A stretch of 64,000 bases of DNA. Source: Chondrilla cf. caribensis. Lineage: Eukaryota > Porifera > Demospongiae > Chondrillida > Chondrillidae. Where the stretch lies: contig OZ026567.1 in NCBI GenBank assembly GCA_964020155.1, positions 7,898 through 71,897 on the forward strand, in the 5' to 3' direction. Below are positions 23,705-35,119 of this stretch, piece after piece. The notes below the pieces were generated by a model, which worked only from the letters and a program-made list of their open reading frames with translations, was not told the origin of the DNA and did not search any database. Made by a program: the position numbers and the translations under genes. Each line of letters opens with the position of its first letter. Position 1 is the first letter of the stretch.

Positions 23705-24224
23705 TTATTTATATTGTGCGAACAAAATGGCCGATTTCAAAACGCCGACAATTAGGATTTGGGCTAAAATTTGAGCGCGAAGACTTCAACGAGCTTTAAA
23801 TCTTCACCGAAGGTTCTTCTAAACCTATTAAGAGACGATCAAGTGATTCGAGTGCCTGGGGGTGGCCTATTCTCCGAATTGAACATTGAGGGCAACTTTA
23901 AATAGCGCAGATAATAATAATAAAATAGATAGGTCACGGTGGCGGGGTGGTCAGGTGACACGACTCTAGGCTCCAGGTCGCGGGTTCGAATCCTCAAAAG
24001 GACGGTTTTTTTCTCTGAAAAAAAATAGCTCACTTCCTGGTGGTCAGTTGCAATACTCTCTACAAAGAACCGTAGGGGGGAGCTTTGGGACTCGCAGCTG
24101 ACCTCCCAGCTAGAAGTGTCTTCTGCATTTGTGGAATGACACAAGTACACAGTCTCTGTGGAAAGTCCCTGTAAAACTCTACATATATAGGTGTCTTTGA
24201 CCCTGAGTGGGTGACTTTTTATTA
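23705..24224 (+). mobile_element. 'S' repeat with tRNA-derived unit (copy 2)
   Basis: Same element as at 14865-15383, with B box GGGTTCGAATCC at 23982-23993 followed by a T7 run. This copy is flanked on the left by unrelated sequence (CGCTCGGTAA) and on the right by AAAAATCCTGG, so the boundaries of the repeat can be read here: TTATTTATATTG at the 5' side and GACTTTTTATT at the 3' side. Confidence 0.75.
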
Positions 24225-24738
24225 AAAATCCTGGAATTCTTGCTTTATTTCGTACTTCAAATAGAACAGATTACTATAACAATAACATAATATTAATTAG
24301 TATCAAAGAATTTGAAACTGTCTCTTCATGTCTATCATCAACTGCCAATCATTCTTCTTCTGCAAATCTTCTCTGGAGTATCCTTGACAGCATCAATAGA
24401 CTACCTACTTATCTGTATAGCAGAACAGTGTCAATAATATTTGATCATATTACCTCGCCAATGGCTTACTTTGCCAACAATCAGGTCAGCCTCATCAAAA
24501 TGTCACCCAAAGGGTCCAGGTGTCTCTCCTTGCATCCTTTCTCACCAAATCACTGGCTTGTGGTTGGCCTTGTTACAATGCCGATGTCACAAAACTATAC
24601 CAGACATAAACTGACAGTAAACACTCCATTGGATCACATCCAAGTACACTGTATACCTGCACCCATTGAACATGCAAACAGGAAGCATAAAAAACTAATA
24701 ATAAATCCCATCCGTGTTGAAGTATGTGTCACCACGCA

Positions 24739-24799
<61 letters not shown>

Positions 24800-24997
24800 A
24801 CATGCACACAAAACACACACATGTACACACACATACAAAAGACACACACATATATGATATACACACAACCACACATACAATACATACAGAGACAGGTACA
24901 AACACAAACATACATAAAACACACACGCACACACACACACACACAGACACACATGTACACACACATATATGATATACACACAACCACACATACAATA
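24225..24997. other. Low-copy spacer with a CA microsatellite
   Basis: Not recognised as part of the duplicated blocks. An open frame starts at 24428 but shows no domain and runs into the CA tract. The interrupted (CA)n lies at 24734-24990 with two TATATGATATACACACAACC repeats inside. By the rule seen in the genes of this window, CA on plus could mark a minus-strand intron donor or a plus-strand acceptor, but no adjacent exon was found. Confidence 0.5.
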
Positions 24998-25369
24998 CTC
25001 AAAGCACCCTCACTTGCCAACCAATCCTTTAAAACCATCCACAACCAGGACTTATGCCAACATCGATAGGGCTGGGACGCACTCTACATAGCCACCCCAC
25101 CACACGGACTGCAAACCTTCTACCAGAGCTCAAATTCCCTGAGAAGACGGCCATGCTGGTGTCAGAGGGAAAGGGGGGTCACCACACCGTCATAACATAG
25201 ACAACACCCTACGACACACCACACCGGCATAACATAGACAACACACAAAGCTCCTTTGCCGTAGCTACGAGCTACGTAGTCCACCATCTTCGAGTATATT
25301 CGAATTTAGAAAATACTGCAACATCATATAATATGCATTCCTACGCGTAACCACTACAGTGAATTTATA
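24998..25369. repeat. Duplicated segment 'W' plus truncated V and U parts
   Basis: ACTCAAAGCACCCTCACTTG through CAGAGCTCAAATTCCCTGAG is shared with 33138-33330, where it lies immediately upstream of the truncated cysteine-synthase pseudogene. It continues as CCTGAGAAGACGGCCATGCTG (also at 20890, 29475 and 33330), then jumps to the 3' part of segment U (25246). No gene is assigned. Confidence 0.65.
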
Positions 25370-25890
25370 TTATTTATATAGTGCGAACAAAATGGCCGAT
25401 TTCAAAACGCCGACAATTAGGATTTGGGCTAAAATTTGAGCGCGAAGACTTCAACGAACTTTAAATCTTCACCGAAGGTTCTTCTAAACCTATTAGAGAC
25501 GATCAAGTGATTCGAGTGCCTGGGGGTGGCCTATTCTCCGAATTGAACATTGAGGGCAACTTTAAATAGCGCAGATAATAATAATAAAATAGATAGGTCA
25601 CGGTGGCGGGGTGGTCAGGTGACACGACTCTAGGCTCCAGGTCGCGGGTTCGAATCCTCGAAAGGACGGTTTTTTTCTCTGAAAAAAAATAGCTCACTTC
25701 CTGGTGGTCAGTTGCATACTCTCTACAAAGAACCGTAGGGGGGAGCTTTGGGACTCGCGGCTGACCTCCCAGCTAGAATAGTGTCTTCTGCATTCGTGGA
25801 ATGACGCAAGTACACAGTATCTGTGGAAAGTCCCTGTAAAGCTCTACATATATAGGTGTCTTTGACCCTGAGTGGGTGACTTTTTTATTA
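25370..25890 (+). mobile_element. 'S' repeat with tRNA-derived unit (copy 3)
   Basis: Same structure as copy 1. B box at 25646-25657, with the downstream CCTCGAAAGG differing by one base from CCTCAAAAGG. The 5' side is preceded by a partial U segment and the 3' side by segment T (25890-26384), the same order as at 14.6-16.1 kb. Confidence 0.75.
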
Positions 25891-26384
25891 ATTACAATTT
25901 CTTCATCATTATAATACAGTATTTTGATATTTAAACAAATTATGGACAACATAAGGTTGGAAAGAGTGAAAGCCACATACTACCGTTTTAACTAATATTT
26001 ATTATGTAATTATGTGTTCATTTTAATTGTCAATAACGAGTATCTATGGCCTAAATAAGTATACCCAACTTAATCTAAGTGACAGTCGATTAGAACAGAG
26101 GGAATGGGTATTTCCTGTGAATGTGTAAAAGGGGTGGGTCCTGTATTGATGTTACAGCGTTAAAATCAAGATGCTGATTGTCCCACATGTAGTTAAATTT
26201 GATATTAATTTTTACAAAGCCAAAAGGTTTCAAAATGAAAGTATGTCAGTCACCTTTATCAGTTTGGAACACTTACGTATGTTTGCAAGAATTTCAACTG
26301 AGGAATAATATGACTGAATCAACTTTTTACATTTTATTAATAAGTAGAATGGTAAATTCAAAAGTTCTCAATTCTTGTTACTGT

Positions 26385-26621
26385 CAATGCAAAGAACTGT
26401 GATATTTCTCTGGAAGTGTTTGGAGAAGACCTGCAGGAAGGCAAGAGCAGAGCATTCACATTTTACATACCAGCTACAGGTATGCACCTAGTGACCCCCT
26501 CACTTCGGTCCTTCAATACTGTCCTACTAAACAGTTTGGAGAAGTACCTCTGGAGAGTTAAAAATATGTTCACAACGATTTGACTATTTCAGTGGACACA
26601 GCTGACCTGTCCTGAATCACA
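26385..26621 (-). pseudogene. Cysteine-synthase-like pseudogene, 3'-end fragment (copy 2)
   Basis: Second truncated copy of the pseudogene 3' end, with the same breakpoint as copy 1: CCTGAATCAC is followed at once by satellite AGGTCCAGGAGTGTG. The shared junction shows that one fusion of gene fragment and satellite was later duplicated. Confidence 0.75.
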
Positions 26622-29458
26622 GGTCCAGGAGTGTGTCTGTGCACTCGGATTTGAGCTATGATGCATCACGTGCACACAGGAGAGGCCGTGGTGACAACTC
26701 AAAAAATTGACATTTTTTGGCTTGTCACCACGAGGCTTATAGCGCACTCAGGACAATCAGAATGCGTACGAAATTGTGTTGGTGAGTTTGGTATGGACAC
26801 TGGGTAGCCCTTGGTGAACAGAAAAGAAATCTCAAATTGCTTAGGTGATCACCACAAGGCGTATCACATTTACATATGAATGTACATACAAAGTATATAC
26901 ATTCGATTATATGTGGCACTGGGGGAAATTTTGGTCGACATCATAATGCAACTTTTTGCTATCAGAAGGTAGCTACCAGGTCCAGGAGTGTGTCTGTGCA
27001 TATGGATTTCAGCTATGATGCATCACGTGCACACAGGAGAGGCCGTGGTGACAAGACCAAAAATTGACATTTTTTGGGCTTGTCACCACGAGGCTTATAG
27101 TGCACTCGGGACAATCAGAATGCTTACAAAATTGTGTTGGTGAGTTAGGCATGGACACTAGGTAGCCCTTGGTGACCAACAAAGAAATCTCAAATTGCTT
27201 AGGTGATCACCCAACGCGTAATACACGCATATATGAATCTACATACAAAGTATATACATTGGCAATAGGGGGAAATTTTGGTCGACATCAAAATGCAACT
27301 TTTTGCTATCAGAAGGTAGCTACCAGGTTCAGGAGTGTGTCTGTGCATTTGGATTTGAGCTATGATGCATCACGTGCACACAGGAGAGGCCGTGGTGACA
27401 AGACCAAAAATTGACATTTTTTGGGCTTGTCACCACGAGGCTTATAGCGCACTCAGGACAATCAGAATGCTTACCAAATTGTGTTGGTGAGTTAGGCATG
27501 GACACTAGGTAGCCCTTGGTGACCAGCAAAGAAATCTCAAGTTGCTTAGGTGATCACCCAAGGCGTAATACACTTATATATGAATCTACATTCAAAGTAT
27601 ATACATTGGCAATAGGGGGAAATTTTGGTCGACATCAAAATGCAACTTTTTGCTATCAGAAGATAGCTACCAGGTCCAGGAGTGTGTCTGTGCATTCCGA
27701 TTTGAGCTATGATTCATCACGTGCACACAGGAGAGGCCGTGGTGACAAGACCAGAAATTGACATTTTTTGGGCTTGTCACCACGAGGCTTATGGTGCTCT
27801 CAGGACAATCAGAATGCTTACCAAATTGTGTTGGTGAGTTAGGCATGGACACTAGGTAGCCCTTGGTGACCAGCAAAGAAATCTCAAATTGATTAGGTGA
27901 TCCCCACAAGGCGTAATACACTTATATATGAATCTACATACAAAGTATATACATTGGCAATAGGGGGAAATTTTGGTCGACATCAAAATGCAACTTTTTG
28001 CTATCAGAAGGTAGCTACCAGGTCCAGGAGTGTGTCTGTGCATTTGAATTTGAGCTATGATGCATCACGTGCACACAGGAGAGGCCGTGGTGACAAGACT
28101 AAAAATTGACATTTTTTGGGCTTGTCACCATGAGGCTTATAGCGCACTCAGGACAATCAGAATGCTTACCAAATTGTGTTGGTGAGTTAGGCATGGACAC
28201 TAGGTAGCCCGTGGTGACCAGGAAAGAAATCTCATATTGCTTAGGTGATCACCACAAGGCGTAATACACTTATATATGAATCTACATACAAAGTATATAC
28301 ATTGGCAATAGGGGGAAATTTTGGTCGACATCAAAATGCATCCTTTTTGCTATCAGAAGGTAGCTACCAGGTCCAGGAGTGTGTCTGTGCAATCGGATTT
28401 GAGCTATGATGCATCACGTGCACACAGGAGAGGCCGTGGTGACAACTCAAAAAATTGACATTTTTTGGCTTGTCACCACGAGGCTTATGGCGCACTCAGG
28501 ACAATCAGAATGCATACGAAATTGTGTTGGTGAGTTTGGTATGGACACTGGGTAGCCCTTGGTGACCAGAAAAGAAATCTCAAATTGCTTAGGTGATCAC
28601 CACAAGGCGTATTACACGCATATATGAATGTACATACAAAGTATATACATTCTATTATATGTGGCACTGGGGGGAAATTTTGGTCGACATCAAAATGCAA
28701 CTTTTTGCTATCAGAAGATAGCTACCAGGTCCAGGAGTGTGTCTGTGCATTCCGATTTGAGCTATGATTCATCACGTGCACACAGGAGAGGCCGTGGTGA
28801 CAAGACCAGAAATTGACATTTTTTGGGCTTGTCACCACGAGGCTTATAGCGCACTCAGGACAATCAGAATGCTTACCAAATTGTGTTGGTGAGTTAGGCA
28901 TGGACACTAGGTAGCCCGTGGTGACCAGGAAAGAAATCTCATATTGCTTAGGTGATCACCACAAGGCGTAATACACTTATATATGAATCTACATACAAAG
29001 TATATACATTGGCAATAGGGGGAAATTTTGGTCGACATCAAAATGCAACTTTTTGCTATCAGAAGGTAGCTACTAGGTCCAGGAGTGTGTCTGTGCAATC
29101 GGATTTGAGCTATGATGCATCACGTGCACACAGGAGAGGCCGTGGTGACAACTCAAAAAATTGACATTTTTTGGCTTGTCACCACGAGGCTTATGGCGCA
29201 CTCAGGACAATCAGAATGCATACGAAATTGTGTTGGTGAGTTTGGTATGGACACTGGGTAGCCCTTGGTGACCAGAAAAGAAATCTCAAATTGCTTAGGT
29301 GATCACCACAAGGCGTATTACACGCATATATGAATGTACATACAAAGTATATACATTCTATTATATGTGGCACTGGGGGGAAATTTTGGTCGACATCAAA
29401 ATGCATCCTTTTTGTTATCAGAATGACTGTACTAGGTCAAGGAGTGTGTCTGTGCATT
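26622..29458. repeat. 348-bp satellite, array 4 (~8 copies)
   Basis: Same unit as arrays 1 and 2. It starts mid-unit at the pseudogene junction and ends at CTGTGCATTTGAATTCC, where the GAGAAGACGGCC segment begins. A two-unit block repeats with a 706-bp shift (28485/29191), including the shared variant CTTATGGCGCACTC. Confidence 0.94.
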
Positions 29459-29740
29459 TGAATTCCTCAAACTTCCTGAGAAGACGGCCATGCTGGTGTC
29501 AGAGGGAAAGGGGGGTCACTGACACCTATGTCACCGGTGGGAAATACAAAATGGCATGTGCCGGTCGACGAGATACGTACCTAAATACCTGACCCATCGT
29601 AGTATAATGCGGTGTGCTAGATTTGGTATACATAATATACTTATTGTGTTGACATTGTGATAATAGATTATTGTAAAACAGGTACTGGCAATAGTTCTAT
29701 TTTGATGTGTGTGTTTGCAGTGCTACACAGAACTATTAAT

Positions 29741-29906
29741 TTTGCATGTGGAGGTCTGTCTTGTTTCCCACCAGAACAAGTGGTACTCTGAGAGCAGATG
29801 TAATACTTGAGTATGATAATCACAGTGGATCACATAATGATGCACTCACTGGTTACTACCAGTCATGTCCAGTATCTTGTCATGAATGATCTTCACTACT
29901 TCAAAA
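29741..29906 (-). pseudogene. Rheb-like GTPase exon pair (copy 2)
   Basis: Same two minus-strand pieces as at 21135-21300: 29906-29850 (FEVVKIIHDKILDMTGSNQ, donor GTGAGTGC intact) and ~29790-29743 (VPLVLVGNKTDLHMQ). The donor of the second piece is lost and the frame meets a stop, as in copy 1. Confidence 0.55.
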
Positions 29907-29984
29907 CTGAACACAAAGCAAGTGAAAATATTCTATCAGTTAATATACCTCAACCCATACCCTACACAACCACACCTCGAAGAT

Positions 29985-30281
29985 GCAATTTGGTAATATC
30001 TTCTCTTTGCAGAAGAATACTGCTATGTCCCTTACAGTGTTCGCGCATTCTCCGACGAAGTTTCTATCACAGGAAAGCAATAATACACATACAGTCTGGA
30101 ATGTAGGAAAACTTTACATACCCTCGGGTTTTATAGTATTAAAAACAGAAGACTTTGTAAAGCTCCCTTGCCGTAGCTACGAGCTACGTAGTCCACCATC
30201 TTCGAGTATATTCGAATTTAGGAAATACTGCAACATCATATAATATGCATTCCTACGCGTAACCACTACAGTGAATTTATA
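29985..30281. repeat. Duplicated subtelomeric segment 'U' (copy 3)
   Basis: Close copy of 14570-14865, preceded by the Rheb-like segment and followed by the S repeat. Confidence 0.72.
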
Positions 30282-30805
30282 TTATTTATATTGTGCGAAC
30301 AAAATGGCCGATTTCAAAACGCCGACAATTAGGATTTGGGCTAAAATTTGAGCGCGAAGACTTCAACGAGCTTTAAATCTTCACCGAAGGTTCTTCTAAA
30401 CCTATTAGAGACGATCAAGTGATTCGAGTGCCTGGGGGTGGCCTATTCTCCGAATTGAACATTGAGGGCAACTTTAAATAGCGCAGATAATAACAATAAA
30501 ATAGATAGGTCACGGTGGCGGGGTGGTCAGGTGACACGACTCTAGGCTCCAGGTCGCGGGTTCGAATCGTCAAAAGGACGGTTTTTTTCTCTGTAGAAAA
30601 ATAGCTCACTTCCTGATGGTCAGTTGCATACTCTCTACAAAGAACCGTAGGGGGGAGCTTTGGGACTCGCAGCTGACCTCCCAGCTAGAATAGTGTCTTC
30701 TGCATTCGTGGAATGACGCAAGTACACAGTCTCTGTGGAAAGTCCCTGTAAAGCTCTACATATTATATAGGTGTCTTTGACCCTGAGTGGGTGACTTTTT
30801 TATTA
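30282..30805 (+). mobile_element. 'S' repeat with tRNA-derived unit (copy 4)
   Basis: Same structure as copy 1. The B box here is GGGTTCGAATCG (30558-30569), so it has lost the final consensus C, and the following poly-A-like run is interrupted (CTGTAGAAAAATAG). It is followed by segment T (30805-31328) and the pseudogene. Confidence 0.72.
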
Positions 30806-31328
30806 ATTACAAATCCGACAATTTCTTCATTTCATTAATGTGATCATTATGATACAGTATTTTGATACTTGAACAAATTATGGACAACATAAGGTTGGAA
30901 AGAGTGAAAGCTATTGCTACACCCACGTATTACCGTTTTAACTAATATTTATTATGTAATTATGCGTTTATTTTAATTGTCAATAACGAGTATCTATGGC
31001 CTAAATAAGTATACCCAACTTAACCTAAGTGACAGTCGATTAGAACAGAGGGAATGGGTATTTCCTGTGAATGTGTAAAAGGGGTGGGTCCTGTATTGCT
31101 GTTAAGGCGTTACAATCAAGATGTTGATTGTCCCACATGTAGTTGAATTTGGCCTTTCACAAAGCCAAAAAGTTTCAAAATGAAAGTATGTCAGTCATCT
31201 TTATCAGTTTGGAACACTTACGTATGTTTGCAAGAATTTCAACTGTGGAATAATATGGCTGAATCAACTTTTTGTATTTTATTAATAAGTAGAATGGTAA
31301 ATTCAAAAGTTCTCAATTCTTATTACTG

Positions 31329-31948
31329 TCAATGCAAACAACTGTGATATTTCTCTGGAAGTGTTCGGAGAAGACCTGCAGGAAGGCAAGAGCAGAGCAA
31401 TCACATTTTACATACCAGCTACAGGTATGCCTCTATTGACCCTCTCACCTCGGTCCTTCAGTACTGTCCTACTAAACAGTTTGGAGAAGTACCTCTGGAG
31501 AGTTAAAAATATGTTCACAACAATGCGACTACTTCAGTGGACACTGCTGACCTGTCCTGAATCACACAAGCAAGTGACAATGGTCTTGCCAGGCCCCAAT
31601 GTTCTTGCAACCTATAAATTATGTGTGTGTGTTACCATGATACTAGCAAGGTGTAGACCATTAAGCAAACCTTAACAGCAGCAGCAACGTTCAGTCCAGA
31701 TGATGCTCCCACAAAGAAACCTTCTTCATGGAGAATTCTAAATGTCTAAAAAGTGACAACTACATGACATTGTTACAGCCTCTTCATCAGATATCATAAC
31801 AGCAGAATCTATAGGAGCACCAGATACATTGTTAGTCACTCTTCCCTAACCAATGCCTTCAGTAATTGAGGATCCTTCTGTTCATTCCAGTTTACCATGA
31901 GAAAAGTAGTTGTAGAGTACACTTCCCTGAAATAATGCATTGCTTACA

Positions 31949-32004
<56 letters not shown>

Positions 32005-32009
32005 CACAT

Positions 32010-32040
<31 letters not shown>

Positions 32041-33088
32041 AACACACACACAAACACACACACACAAACACCACAACAACACAGTCATGTTCACCTGAGG
32101 ATCAGCAAGGACAACTTGCACTAGGGGATTCTTCTCTTTCAGGAACAGACCAACACTTACCAATGGATACTTGATATATGGAATTCCTTCGTAGATATGT
32201 GAAGTACAAACCAGCAAGCGTTCCACCCGTTCCTGTTCCAAAAGTAACAGCATCAACTCTGCCATCTACAATTGATGGCAATATCACGATCACATACATA
32301 TGCCCACACCATTATACACACATGCATACTTGTTTGCCTCCAGATTTCAGGGCCTGTAGTCTCACAATGAGCTAGTCTGTTAGCTGTATTGTCAAACTGA
32401 TTGGTCCAAACTGCATTTGAAAGAGAACTTGCAAATATTTTGGCCTGCATAGAGTAGTATACTTTGACATCAAGACATCATATTCAGAGATTATACTACT
32501 CATATTAACAAATTCACTAACTATGTGGTTGTAGTTTTCTGGGTTATCATAAGGGACAGCTGGTACTGGTCTAACGTCTGCTCCTGGGACACGTAGAGCA
32601 TCTATTTTCTCCTGTATACATTAAACAATACACTCAGCCACAAAGGAGTCATAACCCAGTGATGTTGACGAACCTGAGATTGCATGTCTGGCATAAAAAT
32701 CACACATTGATAGCCAATAGCATTGCATAGATGTGCCAAACCAATTCCTATGCACAGCAGAAGATCGGTTTGAGATATGTAACAACATATAACCCTAGCG
32801 TCGACAATACAAGAAAATGAACGCATAACAAACCAGACCTGTGTTGCCTGCTGTCCCTTCCACTATGGTCCCACCGGGCCTCACCAAACCTATCCAATTA
32901 ATTTTGGAACAATAATACAGCATGGTTCAAACTTCGGTCAATGTTTCTGACCTCTTTCTTCAGCGTCCTTGATGAGGTACAGAGCGGCCCTGTCCTTAAC
33001 GGAACCACCAGGGTTTAGCTGCTCCGCCTTAACAAGAATATTACATGATGTCTCTTCGCTCACACCCTTTAACATCACTAAAGGAGTA
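31329..33088 (-). pseudogene. Cysteine synthase (CBS-like, PLP fold type II) pseudogene
   Basis: Twelve minus-strand exon remnants follow the family order: 33088-32952 ([12 protein letters not shown] with the PLP lysine), 32889-32839 (GGTIVEGTAGNTG), 32747-32674, 32611-32522, 32444-32330 ([20 protein letters not shown]), 32265-32212 ([10 protein letters not shown], phosphate loop), 32155-32095 ([15 protein letters not shown]), 31926-31769, 31745-31671 (FFVGASSGLNVAAA), 31611-31552 (LGPGKTIVTCLCDSGQ), 31494-31449 and 31375-31329. The exon at 31926-31769 has two in-frame stops: TGA (31882-31884) after GKLE, and TAG (31846-31848) replacing the usual Q in GIGQGRV. The 32265/32155 junction is also out of frame by one base. 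The 5' exon(s) are cut off at the W-segment junction (~33138). A working gene would make cysteine from a serine derivative and sulfide. Confidence 0.88.
31956..32075. repeat. CA microsatellite in pseudogene intron
   Basis: On the minus (gene) strand this is TG repeat lying about 20 bases behind the donor CCTCAG|GTGAAC at 32095. Confidence 0.9.
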
Positions 33089-33510
33089 CTACAGGATATG
33101 AAAAGGCATCCATAAATTTCAGCCAGAAAACAATTGGGATACTCAAAGCACCCTCACTTGCCAACCAATTCTTTAAAACCATCCACAACGTTCGAACTAT
33201 AACGTAACTACAGAGAGTAAGATTATGTCATGATAACCAAGACTTATGCCAACATCGATAGGGCTGGGACGCACTCTACACAGCCGCCCCACCACACGGA
33301 CTGCAAACCTTCTACCAGAGCTCAAACTTCCTGAGAAGACGGCCATACTGGTGTCAGAGGGAAAGGGGGTTCACTACACCGTCATAACATAGACAACACC
33401 CTACGACACACCACACCGTCATAACATAGACAACACCCTATGATATACATTAGGGCCAGATAGGGTGAAGGTTGATACATTAAGAGTGGACATAGAAAAA
33501 AATCTGCTAC
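33089..33510. repeat. Segments W and V between pseudogene and Rheb-like exons
   Basis: 33138-33330 duplicates 24998-25137, with a 60-bp insertion at 33190-33240. It is followed by a CCTGAGAAGACGGCCATACTG copy and a short tandem duplication of CACCGTCATAACATAGACAACACCCTA (33396-33442). Nothing coding is supported. Confidence 0.6.
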
Positions 33511-33677
33511 CTTTGCATGTGGAGGTCTGTCTTGTTTCCCACCAGAACAAGTGGTACTCTGAGAGCAGATGTAATACTTGAGTATGATAATCACAGTGGA
33601 TCACATAATGATGTACTCACTGGTTACTACCAGTCATGTCCAGTATCTTGTCATGAATGATCTTCACTACTTCAAAA
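33511..33677 (-). pseudogene. Rheb-like GTPase exon pair (copy 3, best preserved)
   Basis: 33677-33621 reads FEVVKIIHDKILDMTGSNQ with acceptor TTCAG and donor CCA|GTGAGT. 33558-33511 continues in phase as VPLVLVGNKTDLHMQR with donor AAAG|GTAGCA. All four splice sites are intact here, unlike in the other two copies. The order and spacing match the Rheb segment leading to G4 (consensus LVGNKKDLHMER). No P-loop, switch or CAAX exon was found within 1 kb on either side, so it is a gene fragment. It could be an exon pair of a divergent gene whose other exons I missed. Confidence 0.58.
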
Positions 33678-33764
33678 CTGAACACAAAGCAAGTGAAAAT
33701 ATTCTATCAGTTAATATACCTCAACCCATACCCTACACAACCACACCTCGAAGATGCAATTTGG

Positions 33765-34051
33765 TAATATCTTCTCTTTGCAGAAGAATACTGCTATGTC
33801 CCTTACAGTGTTCGCGCATTCTCCGACGAAGTTTCTATCACAGGAAAGCAATAATGCATATACAGTCTGGAATGTAGGAAAACTTTACATACCCTCGGGT
33901 TTTATAGTATGAAACAGAAGACTTTGTAAAGCTCCCTCGCCGTAGCTACGAGCTACGTAGCTCCACCATCTTCGAGTATATTCGAATTTAGGAAATATTG
34001 CAACATCATATAATATGCATTCCTACGCATAACCACTACAGTGAATTTATA
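33765..34051. repeat. Duplicated subtelomeric segment 'U' (copy 4)
   Basis: Close copy of 14570-14865, with one extra C in CTACGTAGCTCCACC, followed by the S repeat. Confidence 0.72.
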
Positions 34052-34572
34052 TTATTTATATTGTGCGAACAAAATGGCCGATTTCAAAACGCCGACAATT
34101 AGGATTTGGGCTAAAATTTGAGCGCAAAGACTTCAACGAGCTTTAAATCTTCACCGAAGGTTCTTCTAAACCTATTAGAGACGATCAAGTGATTCGAGTG
34201 CCTGTGGGTGGCCTATTCTCCGAATTGAACATCGAGGGCAACTTTAAATAGCGCAGATACTAATAATAAAATAGATAGGTCACGGTGGCGGGGTGGTCAG
34301 GTGACACGACTCTAGGCTCCAGGTCGCGGGTTCGAATCCTCAAAAGGACGGTTTTTTTCTCTGAAAAAAAATAGCTCACTTCCTGGTGGTCAGTCGCATA
34401 CTCTCTACAAAGAACCGTAGGGGGGAGCTTTGGGACTCGCAGCTGACCTCCCAGCTAGAATAGTGTCTTCTGCATTCGTGGAATGACGCAAGTACACAGT
34501 CTCTGTGGAAAGTCCCTGTAAAGCTCTACATATATAGGTGTCTTTGATCCTTAGTGGGTGGCCTTTTTATTA
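34052..34572 (+). mobile_element. 'S' repeat with tRNA-derived unit (copy 5)
   Basis: B box GGGTTCGAATCC at 34328-34339. The 3' end is followed by unrelated AT-rich sequence. A solitary copy of the S tail (TAGGTGTCTCTGACCCTGAG TGGGTGACC) lies at 34669-34700, and a separate, less decayed relative of the S 5' half lies at 34787-34900. Confidence 0.75.
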
Positions 34573-34772
34573 ACATCCTAGCATTTTTGCTATATTTTGT
34601 TAATTCTAATGTGATCATTATAATGATTTGATATTTGAAAGTTACAGACTATTATGACAAGTATAGGTATAGGTGTCTCTGACCCTGAGTGGGTGACCTT
34701 TCATATAATATTATATATGTCTATACTTTTCTCGAAATCTTCTCTAATGTAGACTGCATATTACTTCAGTAG

Positions 34773-34905
34773 TAAGCGAACTTGAAAACATGGCCGATTT
34801 CGAACGCCGAGAATTAGAAATTGAGCTAGAATTCTTGCGCTGAAGCTTAGCCGAAAGAAATAACTTCAGGGAAGGTTCTTCTGAACCTCTAAGTTATACC
34901 TCTCT
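34773..34905 (+). other. S-type 5' half without tRNA unit; short open frame
   Basis: AACATGGCCGATTTCGAACG (34789 on) aligns with the start of the S repeat, but here the frame is open: MADFERRELEIELEFLR then TGA. The homologous frame in the five S repeats is broken after MADF. It continues with GAAGGTTCTTCTGAACCTCT, matching GAAGGTTCTTCTAAACCTAT of S, and ends without any A/B box. It suggests that the S repeat was built by adding a tRNA-derived unit to a copied coding exon. Whether this copy is expressed is unknown. Confidence 0.4.
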
Positions 34906-35119
34906 ATCAAATTCTACATTAACCCCATATGGACAGGCCCCCGACTTGGTAAGCATGCTAAATGCAGTGGGCACCCCAATGCTATGGGTGTCCCAGGTGT
35001 CTGGATTGGGGTTTGGGACTGGGCTGGTGTGATTGTCAGCCTAGCTTGGCCCCTCCATTGTTCTTGGAGAAACCTTTCCTTTGTGGTGCATGCAGGATGT
35101 TCCCAGACTATGTATGGTA

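Noticed and set aside
24634..25044. Cys/Val-rich and His/Thr-rich frames over TG/CA tracts (also at 36.2, 49.0, 50.0, 55.1, 58.8 and 62.1 kb)
   Set aside because: Translations of dinucleotide repeats lying in introns or spacers.
6694..29164. Dozens of 60-114 codon frames (MVTRKEISNCLG... type) on both strands
   Set aside because: They recur once per 348-bp satellite unit in both orientations, with frameshifts between units and no third-position pattern; they follow from the repeat.
31361..31675. Plus-strand open frame MFGEDLQEGKS...
   Set aside because: It is antisense to the last exons of the cysteine-synthase pseudogene, whose minus-strand exons match a known family with splice signals.
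33765..34051. Minus-strand exon KLRRRMREHCKGHSS... and MVDYVARSYGEGALQ in segment U as Rheb N-terminal exons
   Set aside because: Flanking splice-like signals exist, but neither matches the Rheb P-loop region (GYRSVGKSSL) convincingly, so no link was made.
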